From Datisca glomerata (taxonomy: Eukaryota; Streptophyta; Magnoliopsida; Cucurbitales; Datiscaceae), in NCBI GenBank assembly GCA_003255025.1, contig QANY01005876.1:985199-1049198 (forward strand): a stretch of DNA of 64,000 nt, read 5' to 3'. Made by a program: the position numbers and the translations under genes. Under the pieces are notes generated by a model. The model was not told the DNA's origin and made no database searches. It worked only from the letters and a program-made list of their open reading frames with translations. This document shows, piece after piece, positions 23,421 to 35,760 of the stretch (the first letter of the stretch is position 1; each line of letters starts with the position of its first letter).

Positions 23421-23669
23421 CCATCAAATTTTATCTCCTCGCCACCGTCGACACTGCCCAGTATAGTTGCTTCAAGAAGTTCCTCTTCAGCATGTGGCAT
23501 TGAATATCCAACAACCCTCTGATTCCCATCCTACGATCACTCTGCTCTTCCCCTCATTAAAAATTACAACAATATCCACAAATTTCTCGGGAGTACAACG
23601 TGTGAGCAACTTTCATTTAAAGGCATGTCTTATCCAATGTGTCGTGCGAATTCAAATATGTATATGAGT

Positions 23670-25250
23670 CATGCAAATAAAATAAATATGTACTAACATT
23701 TAAGCATGGAAACAACTACAATTTACATTCTATTAGTGTTGTATAAAGTATATCAGTGATATACTATAAGTAGAACTAGATTGACTACTTACAGACTAAT
23801 GATAAAAACCAAAACAACAATGCCAGATAGAACCCTAAAATCGGGTTGAATAACTGCTAAGTCTATTTTTTTTTCTAAGATTATTATCCAATTACCATCG
23901 AAGCCCTAAACCATTATTTTTAAAAACCCTAAAAAAATTCACCATTCAAGTCAGCATTTCGCTCAAAAATAAAAATCATTAGAAAACCCCATGGCATAAA
24001 ACATCTCTCTCTTTATAGATTAGCAAAAAAACAAATAATAAAAAATGCATAATCATATTAGAATTTGAGTCTAACAAAGATGAAGAAATATGTAAACTAT
24101 GAAATGTCCAACTGAGAAGATATTAATTCCATATGAGCAGTTAACCTTATGACAAAATACGTTTCAAGAACTCAATACATGTCCGTCCGACCAACTGGGC
24201 CTAACAAATCATTATACCTTTAGAAATATTACATTACATTTTTCATGAGAAAATACTAAAGCAGTATGCTTCTGGTTGCATATGAAGTATGTCGAGTTCA
24301 TATAAAACATCCACTTAATTTCATTTACAAATCTCTTTGTTAGTGATTTGATGAGTATAAAATTAGCAAAAAAGTGCATGTTTGTTCCCGAACTTTCAGA
24401 AATCTAATTTTCTATTTGTATTAGCTAAGAAGTTCAAAATCATTTGTACATAAAAATGATGATCATTCTTTAGTAATCTAGAAAGGAGAAAATTTCCAGC
24501 ATTTCTGTAATTTCTTCTTTCTTTTTACAGATTCAATGTTGGTTGTCAATATTTTTTTAAGGCAATATTTCATACAAGTATTAAGTTAGTTTAGTACTCC
24601 AACAAATTTATGTCTCCCATATGCATTAAATTAACATCTATTCTTGTTTGTCAATCAAATCACAACAAGAGGAAGAAATTTCAGAACCATTCAAATATAG
24701 AAACTTCTCCAACAAGAGGAAGAAAAATGATATAGGGCAGGGAGCTTGATTATACCTAGTTATCGTTGTACTTGAAGGATTCTCGAACTTACCGAACGAA
24801 AATCCTAAATCATGAGAGAGAGCACCGATGACCGAGAGAGAGAACCGACGACTTAGAGAGAGCGTCGACGATGAAGAGACAGAGCCGATGAATAGAGCTG
24901 GACATAGAAGAGAGATCTAGATGAAGAAGAGAGAGAGTTGGATGAGTTTGGTGAATTTTGGATGAAGATGAGTTTGGTAGCTTTTAAAGGAAGCCTGGGG
25001 GGAGAAAATGAAATTTGTGAAAAATTTGGTGAAGCTTCCGAAGGAAGATTGGGGTGAAAATAAAATTTATAAAAAATTTGGTGAAACTTCCCAAGGAAGA
25101 TTGGGGTAGATGAAAAAAAAAGGAAGATCAGAGTGAAAATCAAAATATCAAGTTTTACAACCTGCAAGTTGTTCCTCCGGTTGCAAAGGGATTTTACCCT
25201 AAAACCCATCTAATGACTGAGAGTAACCTAGCCAGATCCTACGGTTATGA
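23670..25250. other. Non-coding AT-rich sequence and GA/CT-rich leader-like block
   Basis: No coding signal in 23670-24770. From 24790 to 25140 the plus strand is GA-rich (GAGAGAGA and ACCGA(C/T)GA words). Its minus strand is a CT-rich leader-like stretch followed by TTCG-GTAAGTT, a possible first exon and donor for the minus-strand Ulp1 gene. The 118-codon frame at 24853-25209 has no protein features. Confidence 0.45.
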
Positions 25251-25289
25251 TTAATCCTAGCATCAATGGTGGGAAAAAAAAATTCTAGC

Positions 25290-25690
25290 ATTGGAGAATT
25301 ACCCTGGTAAATACATTCCTAAACTTTAAAATGAATTCATTAACCCCTAAATTTTCAAAAGTTGGTAAAACACCTCACGACGTCTATTTTTCACAAGAAA
25401 GTTCATGTAGGCATGCCAGGTGATACACGTGGCTCTCTCGAACTCTCCCTGCCACGTAGCTCTCTCTACTACGTGGCTCTCTTCTCTCTCTCACTCGTTC
25501 TATCAACTCTCTATCTCGTGCTCCCTCTTATTCTCTCTAATCTCCCACTCTGCAGAACAATTCTGTCTCCCTCTTTTCTCTCTCACTCTCACTCCACTTT
25601 AGAACCCGAATCCAAATACAACTCAAAACAAAAATGAAAAAAATCAAAATAAAAAGCAAATTTTCCTCATCACCTTCATCTTGATCTTCT
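25290..25690. other. CT-rich block with possible TIR-like start
   Basis: 25356-25433 resembles, in inverted orientation, 38121-38180 (shared words GTTGG(T/C)AAAAC(A/G)CCTC, GT(A)G(G/A)CATGCCA and CACGTGG). The rest is CT-rich and low-complexity, similar in character to the sequence inside the other copy. The open frame at 25362-25637 is a product of the CT-rich composition. Confidence 0.4.
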
Positions 25691-25726
25691 TCCTTTTACC
25701 TTTGTCCTTTCACTCCCTTTAGAATC

Positions 25727-25935
25727 TAAGGCTGAAATTAAAGAAGATGGAATAATGTTGCTGTTTGAAAATCAAATGCTTCAAGGCTTAGCATCAACCA
25801 CTAGGCCTTCTAATTTAACCAATGTAGAAATTTACTCATTACAATCTTCAACAAGCCCAACTTCAAGAGGGTCTAGTTTCAACTATTGGAATTAAGCGAC
25901 ACGCGCGGTGGAGACATGGTGGTGTGGTTTATAAA
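25727..25935 (+). pseudogene. Possible captured coding fragment, unidentified
   Basis: One frame reads SKAEIKED then MLLFENQMLQGLASTTRPSN, VEIYSLQSS, RGSSFNYWN, one stop, then ATRAVETWWCGL. The amino-acid composition and the Trp-rich end look coding rather than random, unlike the low-complexity flanks. I do not recognise the family. It may be an exon carried by a transposon, or chance. Confidence 0.3.
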
Positions 25936-25939
25936 AACA

Positions 25940-28101
25940 ATTTAGTCAAACGAATAATTATAGCGCCACGGTTTCTAAAAAAATTATTTGAAAAATTCTT
26001 TTTCAAATTAGATCCATTATATATTTATATATTAAATAAAATACATACATGGAAATAAAATATACCACTTGTAGTTCAATCAAGCGTCCTTGCAATACAA
26101 CGATCTTGTTATCCCACAAAATATAGACTTCGAGATCCACACCACGATCTTCTAAGCCAATCTTCAAATACACTAGGACCTGTGTGGGCACATAGAATAT
26201 ATCAAGAACACTTCTCTATCTCTATATGTATTCACCACATAAGATCTAGAGATTTTTGAGAATTTGTGAGACAAATCTCTGATTGAAAAATAATTAAAAG
26301 TTCTTCACGGAGTTTTTTTATTAACTTTTAATCTCATAGAGTTTCATCCCTGATTGTAGTTGTGTTGTTAACACACTGAATCCAATAGAATAACATCAAT
26401 ATAATTTCTAGATAATGACATATCATATATTTTAGGGATTTACATAAAATTATAAATTATTTATAAATGTGCCATTGAAGTGGGACCCACTATAATTGTA
26501 CAACACTGTAGTGTCGTGGCACTGAAGTGTGCCATGAAGAGTCACATTACCTCACGACATTGTAGTTTGACGGCTCCACTGTAGTGCCGTGACACACTAC
26601 AGTGTGCCACCTCCCACTGTAGTGTCACGTGGCACTACAGTAGTTAATGACAATCTCTGATTCAAAATCAGTGATTGACATGTGGTAGTCAACGATGCCA
26701 GATGACAATTTCTGTAAATTTATTATTTGTTTTAATCAGATAAAAGTCTAGGTATTAGTTAATTCAAAAATTAACTTATCTGATCATCTCTACCAACTAA
26801 TTTATCTGTTAATTCAAACAACATATTTAGTTGATTAAAAATTTGAATTATTATCTCATAATAATTAAACATGATCTAATTTCTTAAACTAGATATTTTG
26901 TCTTATTTATCGATTAACACAAAATTAATCGATATTATTATTTAATGATAATTTCTGAAAATTACATTAGATAATTCAATTAATTAATTAAAAATTAATT
27001 AATCATACATAATTATCTCATAATTATATACTTACCCCAGAAATATAATTCCTTTTACAAATAAGTCCTTTTCTCATGTCCTGAAATATTTACATCCTAG
27101 AATATTTAGTACAGGTGTGACTTGGGAACCATGAACCCATAATTCTAAGCTCCAATAAACTAGATTATTAATTAAACTCTTTAATTAAATAATCTTATTT
27201 ATTAATTTCATTATTACTCCACTATAAATATAGAATTACATTCTTAGAAATTATAGAATGTAATTACAGAGTATCCTAATATAGTCCATTGATATAATCA
27301 CTTTATGTAGTTTTGTCCTTTAATTATTGGTTCGTAAATTAGAGCTGGTCAAAATTACCCATTTTACCCTTCTAATTATCTCTTAATCTTTAAGAACCAT
27401 TAATTTACTAGTGAATAGTTAATTTATAATCGTATTATAAATTTGAGCTCGAAAATCATTCAATTCCAAAATTAACATTTAAGGGAACCAATATACGATC
27501 TGTTAGGAAAGCTTGGATTCTAAATCTTGTAAGTTCATGTTTTCAACAATCCATATCACTAAATCTCCAAAATAAAACACTAGTCTGTTTTATAAACAAA
27601 CCTTTACGGTTGAATCAAAAGATCCAATAGACATGCATAGGATTTCATGACTACTCAGGATTTAGACTGATCTATATATGATCATCAGATTGATCTGTAT
27701 TAAATCTTAATGATAAACGACAAGTTAATAAATATATTAATCCATATCGGTCTTATCATTTATAATCTTATTATATAAAATATATTTATTAAGATATCTA
27801 TCCACATCAATGATCTGTATCTAGATCACATGCATTCATAGTGCTTAGTGAATTGTACTAGCAATCATTCATTAAAGATGACATATTTTAATATGTTGCT
27901 AACAATTTTATTCATTATCTATGACCTTAATCCTTTTATACTTATACAAGATCACGGTCTCATTAATGAATATGAAAGTTTTAGTTATTTACATAAATTA
28001 TTCAACAGTAATTTAAAAGAACAATTATAAAAAAAATATAATTGCATTAATTCCATATTAAAAATGTCTAAACACATGCTTTAAGGGCACTATGCCCAAC
28101 A
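25940..28101 (-). mobile_element. Copia-type LTR, minus strand (solo or truncated)
   Basis: Read on the minus strand it starts TGTTGGGCATAGTGCCC at 28101, a typical copia LTR start. It runs about 2.1 kb through AT-rich sequence with leader-like ACAAGATCGTTGTATTGCAAG near 26100. The left limit is uncertain: a PBS-like TGGTAT occurs near 26073, and the element could end there or run to about 25890. No pol sequence is next to it and no target duplication was found, so a solo or truncated LTR is inferred. Confidence 0.48.
26470..26645. repeat. Clustered palindromic CACTACAGTG/GTGGCAC words
   Basis: At least seven copies of ACTGTAGTG or its complement CACTACAGT and variants, alternating with GTGGCAC/GTGCCAC, in 175 bp inside the LTR. 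The arrangement can fold into several hairpins. In an LTR this is the U3 side or upstream promoter side. Confidence 0.75.
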
Positions 28102-28113
28102 TCAACCACACAG

Positions 28114-28115
<2 letters not shown>

Positions 28116-28149
<34 letters not shown>
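28116..28149. repeat. (CT)n microsatellite
   Basis: About 17 uninterrupted CT units lying between the copia LTR end and the gypsy LTR start. Confidence 0.97.
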
Positions 28150-28153
<4 letters not shown>

Positions 28154-28198
28154 CACTTAGTCATGAAAAAACCATAACCTTATGAAGATCAAGAAGGA

Positions 28199-29128
28199 TG
28201 TACATGTGTGTACCTGTCACCCACATAGTTTACTGCTATGACTTTGACTCACTACTGTGGCACATGTCGCTCCTATGAACTACTACCAAGAGTTAGCTTT
28301 GACTTTTCAACGCGATTACTCGATTCACGTCAGCGACTGATCGACATAAACTGCATCATGTATTATTTAATCTTTTAATGTGTTCATTCATATACTTGTA
28401 ACCCTTAAACCAAGTGATAGAGACGTATGTCCCTTTATTGGAAACATTTCTAGGGGTTGCGGTCTTGCATTATTGGGATGAGGTTCTGCTATATTGGAAA
28501 TGGTAACCCTTTCCCAATATGGCATCTTTGAGGGTCGTGGATGGGCCTTCTTTCCATTGTTAGGACACCCATTGGGAAGAGTCCCAGATGAATACTACCT
28601 ATCTCGTCATTGTGCATACTCTCTGTGTTCTTCCTTCCCGGATTCATCATTACTCACGTGACACATGACATTATATGAAAGGTAGCTGACATGAGAATCT
28701 TCCCTATAGATGCCCTATCTCACGCGACTATGGGTTTAATAAGTGATGACTAGATGTTGCCACCTCAACAAGCTTGTTGTGGTATCATTACGTAGGGTCC
28801 ACTGCTAATTAGTCAGAGGATTATATGCAATGGACTTCGTCTAGAAGCTTCTTTATAAATAGAGTCCTACCCCTCATTGTTAGGGCCCTTTTGACACTTT
28901 GAGATTCATTTTCTATTTTTGCACTTACTAGAATTGGATAATTCTCTTTGAACTCCTCCACCCACAAGCATTTTGTCACAATTTGCAGGCTGACTTAAAG
29001 TGCTCGTCCTTCACCATTCAGATCTCAACTTCCACATTCCTAGGTCATATTTTTTATTTATTGAATTAGATCACACCTGCAACTGCACCTACGTGACATC
29101 ACGATCACAAGCTCTTAGCTCTTGAACA
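28199..29128 (+). repeat. 5' LTR of the Tat-like element
   Basis: Starts TGTACATGTGTGTACC and ends TCTTAGCTCTTGAACA. It shares with 36485-37309 long colinear matches: CACCCACAT, GACTTTGACTC, TATGAACTACT, GATCGACATAAA, TTTGAGGGTCGTGGATG and TATAAATAGAGTCCTACCCC. The last one, TATAAATA at about 28853-28860, is the probable LTR promoter TATA box. Confidence 0.82.
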
Positions 29129-29130
29129 TT

Positions 29131-29146
29131 TGATGACTCTACTGGG
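29131..29146 (+). other. Primer-binding-site-like sequence of the Tat-like element
   Basis: ATGACTCTACTGGGGA lies two bases after the LTR end. It resembles the GGCGACTC(C/T)(A/G)CTGGGGA type PBS of Tat-lineage gypsy elements. Odd point: a similar ATGACTCCATTG also follows the 3' LTR. Confidence 0.55.
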
Positions 29147-30479
29147 GAGTGACTAGTCACTACACCTATAATTATGGTTGGACGTGAATTATCTACCAGG
29201 ACTTCCTCTTGGATTGAAAGTTACACAAGGTTACTAGCAAACTTGACCGTCAATGAAACGGACTAGACTACTTCCTAGGAGTAACCTAGCGCCACTATTA
29301 TAATCACCACTGCACGAGGGAGGAATCACACTACAATTATCAGGGAACTACAAATCCCAAGATTCTCATGGTCCCAATAATGAATTTAGACAATGTTAAG
29401 CACTTTTACCCATTCCTCCAGGGCACTCTCATACATAATTCACATGCACCTCCTCCATTGCATCTGATTCAGAATGATTAGCCTCAAACAAGCTTGGAAC
29501 AACCATAAGTCTCAACTCAGACTACTCACATCCTCCATACACATGTCATCATCAACGGCATTTGAAGACACATGACGTCTACTAGCAATGAGAACATAAA
29601 CAAATCGCCCAGCTCTACTATTGTCATCACTCCATTTGTTACCACAATGCAAGTACCATTAGCGCAAGGGACGTGTAATGACTCTTAACAATATTTTGCT
29701 CATGAACTCTTGTAAAAGATGCTCAGACATAGAGGTCATTCAAGTATAATGAGAAGACTGGTTGTGTAAAGTAACATGTAATGCACTTTGTTGATGATAA
29801 AAAACTACATGGTTATGACAACTTTGTACGCTTGAATATTCGTGACTCCAAAACAATTAAGAAAATCTCAACGCAACAGAATCGAGCACAAAAAAATCAT
29901 GATAAAAGAGGAAAAAATCACAACTTATAAGTTCTATTTATGACTATTGCGTGATGGTTGCAATGAGGTTCCGCCATTACATGATGACTATGATTACAAG
30001 TCACATAAAAAAAGAGAAAACACATGTTTATAAAAACATTTAAACAAAACATTTTTATGTAAAACAAATAGGGATTATATCCTCGTGCAATGGCGCTTTA
30101 GGTGCCATTGCTCTCACTATACAATGTCGCCTAACACCATTGCTTGTACTATGCATTGGTGTTTATCTCATCAGTATAATATAATGAGTACACGAGGTTG
30201 ACGGTGTCCTTCACTCTAATGTTTGAATCAGTTTAGTAAGTCTTTACTTATTTACTATTGTTGTCCAATTATTATATCTAATCATTAGATGTGTTCATTT
30301 AATTATTGCTCCTTTCACAATTTACTCATTCACGCTAAAAAAATATTTATTTGTTTGTGAGGTACACAACATGCAACTGGACTAGCACATCATACACACG
30401 ATTACACTAGAAAACCATTTTGTGACAAATTTTCCACAACAAACCAACAATTGCTTAGCCATTGCACCTAACATTGTGG

Positions 30480-30900
30480 TGCCATATAATGTCTGCTACT
30501 ACGCTGCCATAACACACATAAAAATGCTGCCATAGCACACTTCTGAAGCTACCATAACACATCTACCATTATGCTTTCACAGTACACTTTCCATTACAAT
30601 GCCATAACACATATGTCATTGCGTTGCATAGCGCACCTATGCTTGCACTGTCATAGCATACCCGTAACTACACTACCACAACACACCTGCACTTACACCG
30701 TCATAGCACAGCTGTAACGACATTTCCCCTAACTCACCTATGATGAAGCTATCATACATCAAGGCGATGCACCCTAGGCACTGCCTATGAAGATACCTCA
30801 TGTGACACCTTACAATGACACCTTACAATGACACCTCGCATGATACATTGTGGTGCACCCTACAATGCCACCTCGCATAGCTTGCGCCGCACTCCCCCAT
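30480..30900. repeat. Degenerate tandem repeats of CATAACACAC(C/A) units
   Basis: About ten units of 30-40 bp with (C/A)CATAACACA(C/T)CT, GC(T/A)(G/A)CCAT and CATAGCACACCT words, then CACCTTACAATGACACCT units at 30805-30870. They lie inside the Tat-like element. Such elements often carry tandem arrays. Confidence 0.7.
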
Positions 30901-31558
30901 GCTAGTAGATCAATTATGCTGATGCAATCTCTCAAACTAGTACGTTTGATGCAGTAGACAACAGAGTGTCATGATAGCACATCCATGTCTGTGACATCTC
31001 CCACGACTAGTGGTTCACACTGCCATCCCTTCATATTAGGATCTCTACATGACGGTGGTTTATTATGGCACATGTGATTCCAACACAACATCAGCATCCG
31101 TCTTGGCAGCGGCGGGTGGCAGATGATGGTGGCACAGCCGTGTGAGCCACTGGACACACGGTGCAGAGTGGAGGCGTGACGATGGACGATGAATGATGAA
31201 TGATGAAAAAATGGCACGGCTCACGGCAAACGGCATGGCGAACCTCGAGGTGCCTATGGCTTCTCGAGATTCATGAGATGATTCGATCAGAATCCGTTCA
31301 CGACAGATTTATATGAGATTAATGGTACAACTCTTGCAAAATTAATTACATAAAACCCTATGCCATAATTTTGACGTGCGTCAATTCTAAAATTAAAAAA
31401 TAACACCTAGAGTCAATCGATCGATATCCATTCAAAAAACACATTCAAACATGCTTTGAATCTAGCATACAAAAATTATGTCAATGTCATCATATTCATC
31501 CACACATACGTTTAAATACTGAGTATGCATATTAAAAACCATAGGCTCTGATGCCCGT

Positions 31559-33344
31559 TGTTGGAACATGTTTTAGATTTTGATGAAAAATTAATGAACC
31601 GCGTGACAAGTTCATGGGCGGAATTTTAAAAAATAAATTCATACAAATGTTTAATTCAATTAAACACAAAATCAATCAATATGTATCGAGAAAAGATTAA
31701 AACAATTTACACATTTTCAATTAATGGAGAATTCTTGATTTGGCGGGATCTAATTTCTATCTCACGTTCTTTGTTCTTTACAGATTGATCTTTGCACCAA
31801 CAACCACTCATTAAAGTCAGAAGTATATCTCTCAAGAATTTCAGTAGAAATTGAGTATAGGCTCTCAAAATAATGATTGGAAGAGAAAAACCAAAATTTT
31901 TCACTTCCTTACTGTATTTCACCGGCAACAAGCTTTTAGGGGGAGAGAAACTCTCTTATGCTCCGTCTAACACTTGTCTTAGCTTAGGGTTAGGTTTGCA
32001 ACCCTTTTATATTAATTATGAAATTTAACCATATACCCCTAAATGATAAAATCAAAATTTTATTTCTCTTTGCACTATGATGTGCGATTTTACATCTCTC
32101 ATAGAGCCAAAATTGTGCCAAATTTACTAGTCTAAATTGATAAATTAAATCGATCCCTATCAATTAATTAATTAATTTATTTTATTACTTATTAAATAAT
32201 TAGAAAATAAAAAAATAGTTAATTTGAACATTAATTTTGCTCTTTACTAATTTAGTGATGACACCCATCTCATATGGGGCTCGGGAAGTATATATTGGTC
32301 CAAAACATGTTTTTGGTCCAATTGACGTTGTTTCTCATTCTTATCCTTATGAACTATATCAAGACCAAATGGACCAGCATGAATAAAACCATGTGACTCA
32401 ACTACCCGACTAATTTATCTCCATAAATTTCCGGTCTATTTATTCCTGACATCGTACGACTCTACTATAGATCTGATGCCGATAGTACTCTCGATTCATG
32501 CGCGCTACGTTTTCTGTTGGTGCAAATAAACTTTTATATTTCACGGTCCACAGAATATTTTTGGATATTACCCTTCGTGATTATCAATAAAAAGGTTGAT
32601 ATATAAAATTACCATTTTACCCCTATGATTATTATTTCCTTAACTCCTTTATTGACTGTGAATAAGAAAGACAAATCAGTGAAATGTCTCATACAGATCA
32701 ACATGTCTCATTCAATGACTCATGTCATCGAGTATCGGGCTCGATTTATTTATTCACACACATCAATAAAGCATAAGGTAAGATTGTTATTTTTACAATC
32801 TTACCATGAATTTTATATCTATGAATCACGCAACTCCAAGATAGTTGAATCACAGTCTCAACAGCCGATGTATTGTCCGATAATTTGAAGTCACTCCTTT
32901 GACATATCAAAGATCACAAGTGGATAGGTCAAGGTTTATATTCACCTCAGGATTAAGGTAATAATGAAAATACCCTTTTGGTGTAACAATTAGATTTAGA
33001 GCTTTATAAACGGTTTTGCTCTAAACTATTTGGTTACTGGGCTATTCAACATGTTCCATAACATGTCTAGGTCAATCGTTAGAGTCTTCACTCACATGCC
33101 TAGAGACCGGCATCATTTGGCTCAACCTAACATTCATAATTTGATTTGATTATCTAGTCGACCCTTACACTGCGAATAATATTTTGAACTATTTCAGAAG
33201 AGATTATCTGGAAGACCGCTCGGTCTTTACTCTTCTTACGTTGGTAATAGTTTCATGACTTAAGTAAATTACAAATACACTTTAATTAAATGAAACTTTA
33301 CTCATATAGTTATTACATCCTACTTTATGGACATAATTCAAACA
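31559..33344 (-). mobile_element. Copia LTR with PBS, nested in the Tat-like element
   Basis: Bounded by TG at 31559 and CA at 33344. Read on the minus strand it starts TGTTTGAATTATGTCC and ends CATGTTCCAACA, followed at once by ACGGGCATCAGAGCC (31543-31557). The latter is close to the TGGTATCAGAGC initiator-Met PBS of copia elements. The leader seems to continue to about 30965 (with GCCGTGAGCCGTGCC words), after which the element stops. It therefore looks like a truncated 5' end rather than a solo LTR. The LTR is about 1786 bp. Confidence 0.62.
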
Positions 33345-33359
33345 CTTGTCACATGTCGC

Positions 33360-33790
33360 TTAGAGTACGTCACTTCTTCAGCTACACTCATGGTAACGAC
33401 AAACTATCACGAAGTATAAACTAGAACTGAACGTATCAATTCTAAGCACGCCAGTTACAAGTAGCTTAAAATGATTGTTACACTTCGCCAGGTGCACCAG
33501 TGGTAATGAAAAATTATCATGAGGCATTGGTTGGGACTGAACGTATCTCAATTCTTAGTGCGCCTATCATAGGTAGCTTAGAATGGGAGTTTCACTTTGC
33601 CAAGTACACTTGTAGTAATGATAATTACCACGAGGTGTAGGCTGTGACTGGACGTATCTCAACTATCTTTCTGAGTGCACCCAAGGTAATGACAAAATTA
33701 CCATGAGGTGTGACTTAGGTCTGAACTATCACTCTGAGTGCATCTGAGGTAATGAAAAATTACCAAGGGTGTGACTTAGGTATGAAACAT
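33360..33790. repeat. Degenerate tandem repeat, about 70-125-bp units
   Basis: Four or five units with GGTAATGA(C/A)AAA(T/C)TA(C/T)CA(C/T)GAGG, GACTGAACGTATC and TAGCTTA(G/A)AATG words. The same interval onward to 34470 has weaker repeats of TGATGTTATCA(C/T)T and TTACTTATCTCTA words. Confidence 0.72.
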
Positions 33791-34492
33791 TACTAATCTT
33801 CACGCATCGACGCCACTAGTTAACGTTATCACTTGGTGCTATTGTGTTTATGCCACCAGTTGATGTTATCATTCATTCAATTATGATATCACATTATACC
33901 TTATTAAACCTAATGTTTCATCTTCACATGACATTTCTTATGCTATCATTCAATTTTATCACTCTAAGCTCTCGCATGATGTTACTGACTTCTATTTGAT
34001 GATGTGCTATCATGTTATTTTAGCTTAACTACTCACATGTTTGACGTTGTCATTCAATGACTATCACTTGATGCAATTACACAATGTTACTTATTTCTAT
34101 CTGGTGGTGTGTTATAATTTCATCATAGCTTTATATGTTATTTGATGTTATCATTTATTACTACCATTTGATTTTATCTCATGATGTTACTTATCTCTAC
34201 ATGATAATGTGTTGTTATGATATCATTACGTGATATTATCATTTAATGTTATCAACTGATGCTGTTACTTGGAGTTACTCATGTCTGCTTGATGATATCA
34301 CTTGATGTTACATTTTTCTACGGGATAATATGTTATTGTGCTGCCCTATTTACATGTTCATACGTTGTTTCATGATATCACAACTCGATCTTATTATTCA
34401 ATTGTATCACCCATGCTATTACATGATGCCACTTATCTCTCCCTAATAATGCATTACTGGACTATCTTAACTTCTCTTATATCTTAAAGATT

Positions 34493-34524
34493 GGGGGCGG
34501 GGGGGGGGGGGGGNNNNGGGGGGG
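34493..34524. other. Poly-G run with four N (34514-34517)
   Basis: A homopolymer G tract interrupted by N, probably a sequencing or gap-closing artefact. The true sequence and length here are uncertain. Confidence 0.95.
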
Positions 34525-34859
34525 TGTATACTCAAAATGATGGTTTATAGAATAGGAAATATGATCAAATACATAGTAAAAAATTTAAAGCAAGTTCGAG
34601 AAGACTACTAAAATTTTGAAAAAGTAGAGATAATACAATCAAACAACATAGTAATCGATCTACTCGATTCACATTAGATTGCTTGTTATAGGCCCACCCC
34701 TTTACCTTTGTTAGTGGTAGTTACTTTATAGCATGCTTCACTGGTACATCTTTAGTAGGCTCATCTTTTCACCTGGATTTTCATGACTATTATGTTTTGG
34801 CTATGTTATCAGAGAATTTCGGGGCACGCAACGTCAAGTCACTTTTCAAAATGTCTATC

Positions 34860-35760
34860 TCCATTGGTGTCTTCAGATCTGAATCAATGAAGGATTGCCA
34901 CATTGCCATCAAATTTCTCTAATAGGTCTTCATGCTTCGAGACAATGCAGGAACATGAGACGATGTACGACTCCTGATCAAAATTAAAATTGGCAAGCAA
35001 CTCTATTGCATTGGTAACAGGTACTATAAAAAAGATCACTAGCCTTCCCTTCTTCACGTTTAGGTATGACAAGAGCTATCGAATAGGTGGACTTTAGATA
35101 TGCATCATGCTTTGCTCTTCTACCAAAGTGATACTATTTTTCATAACCACAATGATCAATGTTCCTATCGAACACATGCCACAGGTTCTCTGACATGTAA
35201 TCAGAAAGCTCTGATATATAAGGATGATGCTTGATGTACCCAAATCTGTCAATGCTCTATGAGAAGTCGACTGCTTTAAATATCATTATACAACTCCATG
35301 ACCATGTTTGTGGCAGGTGATTAAACTCTAGATAAGATGAAATTTTGACCCTTGCCAACATACATCTAGGGTGTGTGTCCCGACATGAACATATGCAAAG
35401 ATGTGATGTCAACAAAGGTTACAATCTCATGACATCCAAAAAATTGTTTTAAGTCATGGTGAACCCGATCAATGAGGCAATACAGATTGCCAAATAATAT
35501 GGAAGCTAAAGTGACTTTCCATCATGTTGCCAATCTAGTTGCCATCACAAACGTGTGATTATTCATCATCTTGAAAGGAAGTTTGACAATACAATCATGG
35601 TTCACACGCTGCATGGGGTAATGACAATGCAATGACAAAATGGGAGGTGACATTACCTTGTAGTATGTAGTGTGACAGTCACAATGCAATAAGATCAATT
35701 GGTTCCACCTTCTTATTCCCAAAGTATGGGCATGTTTGAAAGTTCCATTGCTTCGCTCCT
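34860..35760 (-). pseudogene. Antisense coding remnant in the Tat-like element, possibly plant mobile domain type
   Basis: On the minus strand, open stretches read NNHTFVMATRLAT, then a stop, WKVTLASILFGNLYCLIDRV, HDLKQFFGCHEIVTFVDITS (35410-35560) and later YLNVKKGRLVIFF, IELLANFNFDQESY, KHEDLLEKFDGNVAI (34884-35070). The first stretch resembles the K-x-x-LAP-x-x-LA-x-LY block of plant mobile domains. Extra antisense frames near the 3' LTR are known in Tat/Ogre/Retand elements. It is broken by stops and shifts. Family assignment is uncertain. Confidence 0.4.

Larger units (their letters stand above)
12400..25250. mobile_element. Composite MULE-like region: PMD gene, FAR1-type transposase, Ulp1 protease
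   Basis: Three decayed genes of kinds known from plant Mutator-like elements lie next to each other: plant mobile domain (+, 12946-16689), FAR1/MULE transposase (+, 17599-19684) and Ulp1-type protease (-, about 21130-23420). Plant MULEs with Ulp1 genes are known (Kaonashi, CUMULE), and PMD genes are known from MULEs. The order + + - with a shared 3' side for transposase and protease fits one element. I could not find convincing terminal inverted repeats or a 9-bp target duplication, so the limits are guesses and it may be more than one element. Confidence 0.5.

Noticed and set aside
24853..25209. 118-codon minus-strand frame
   Set aside because: Ser/Pro/Phe low-complexity from GA/CT-rich DNA; reads more like a 5' leader than a protein.
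25362..25637. 91-codon frame starting near the TIR-like sequence
   Set aside because: Composition of Ser/Leu from CT-rich DNA; no family features.
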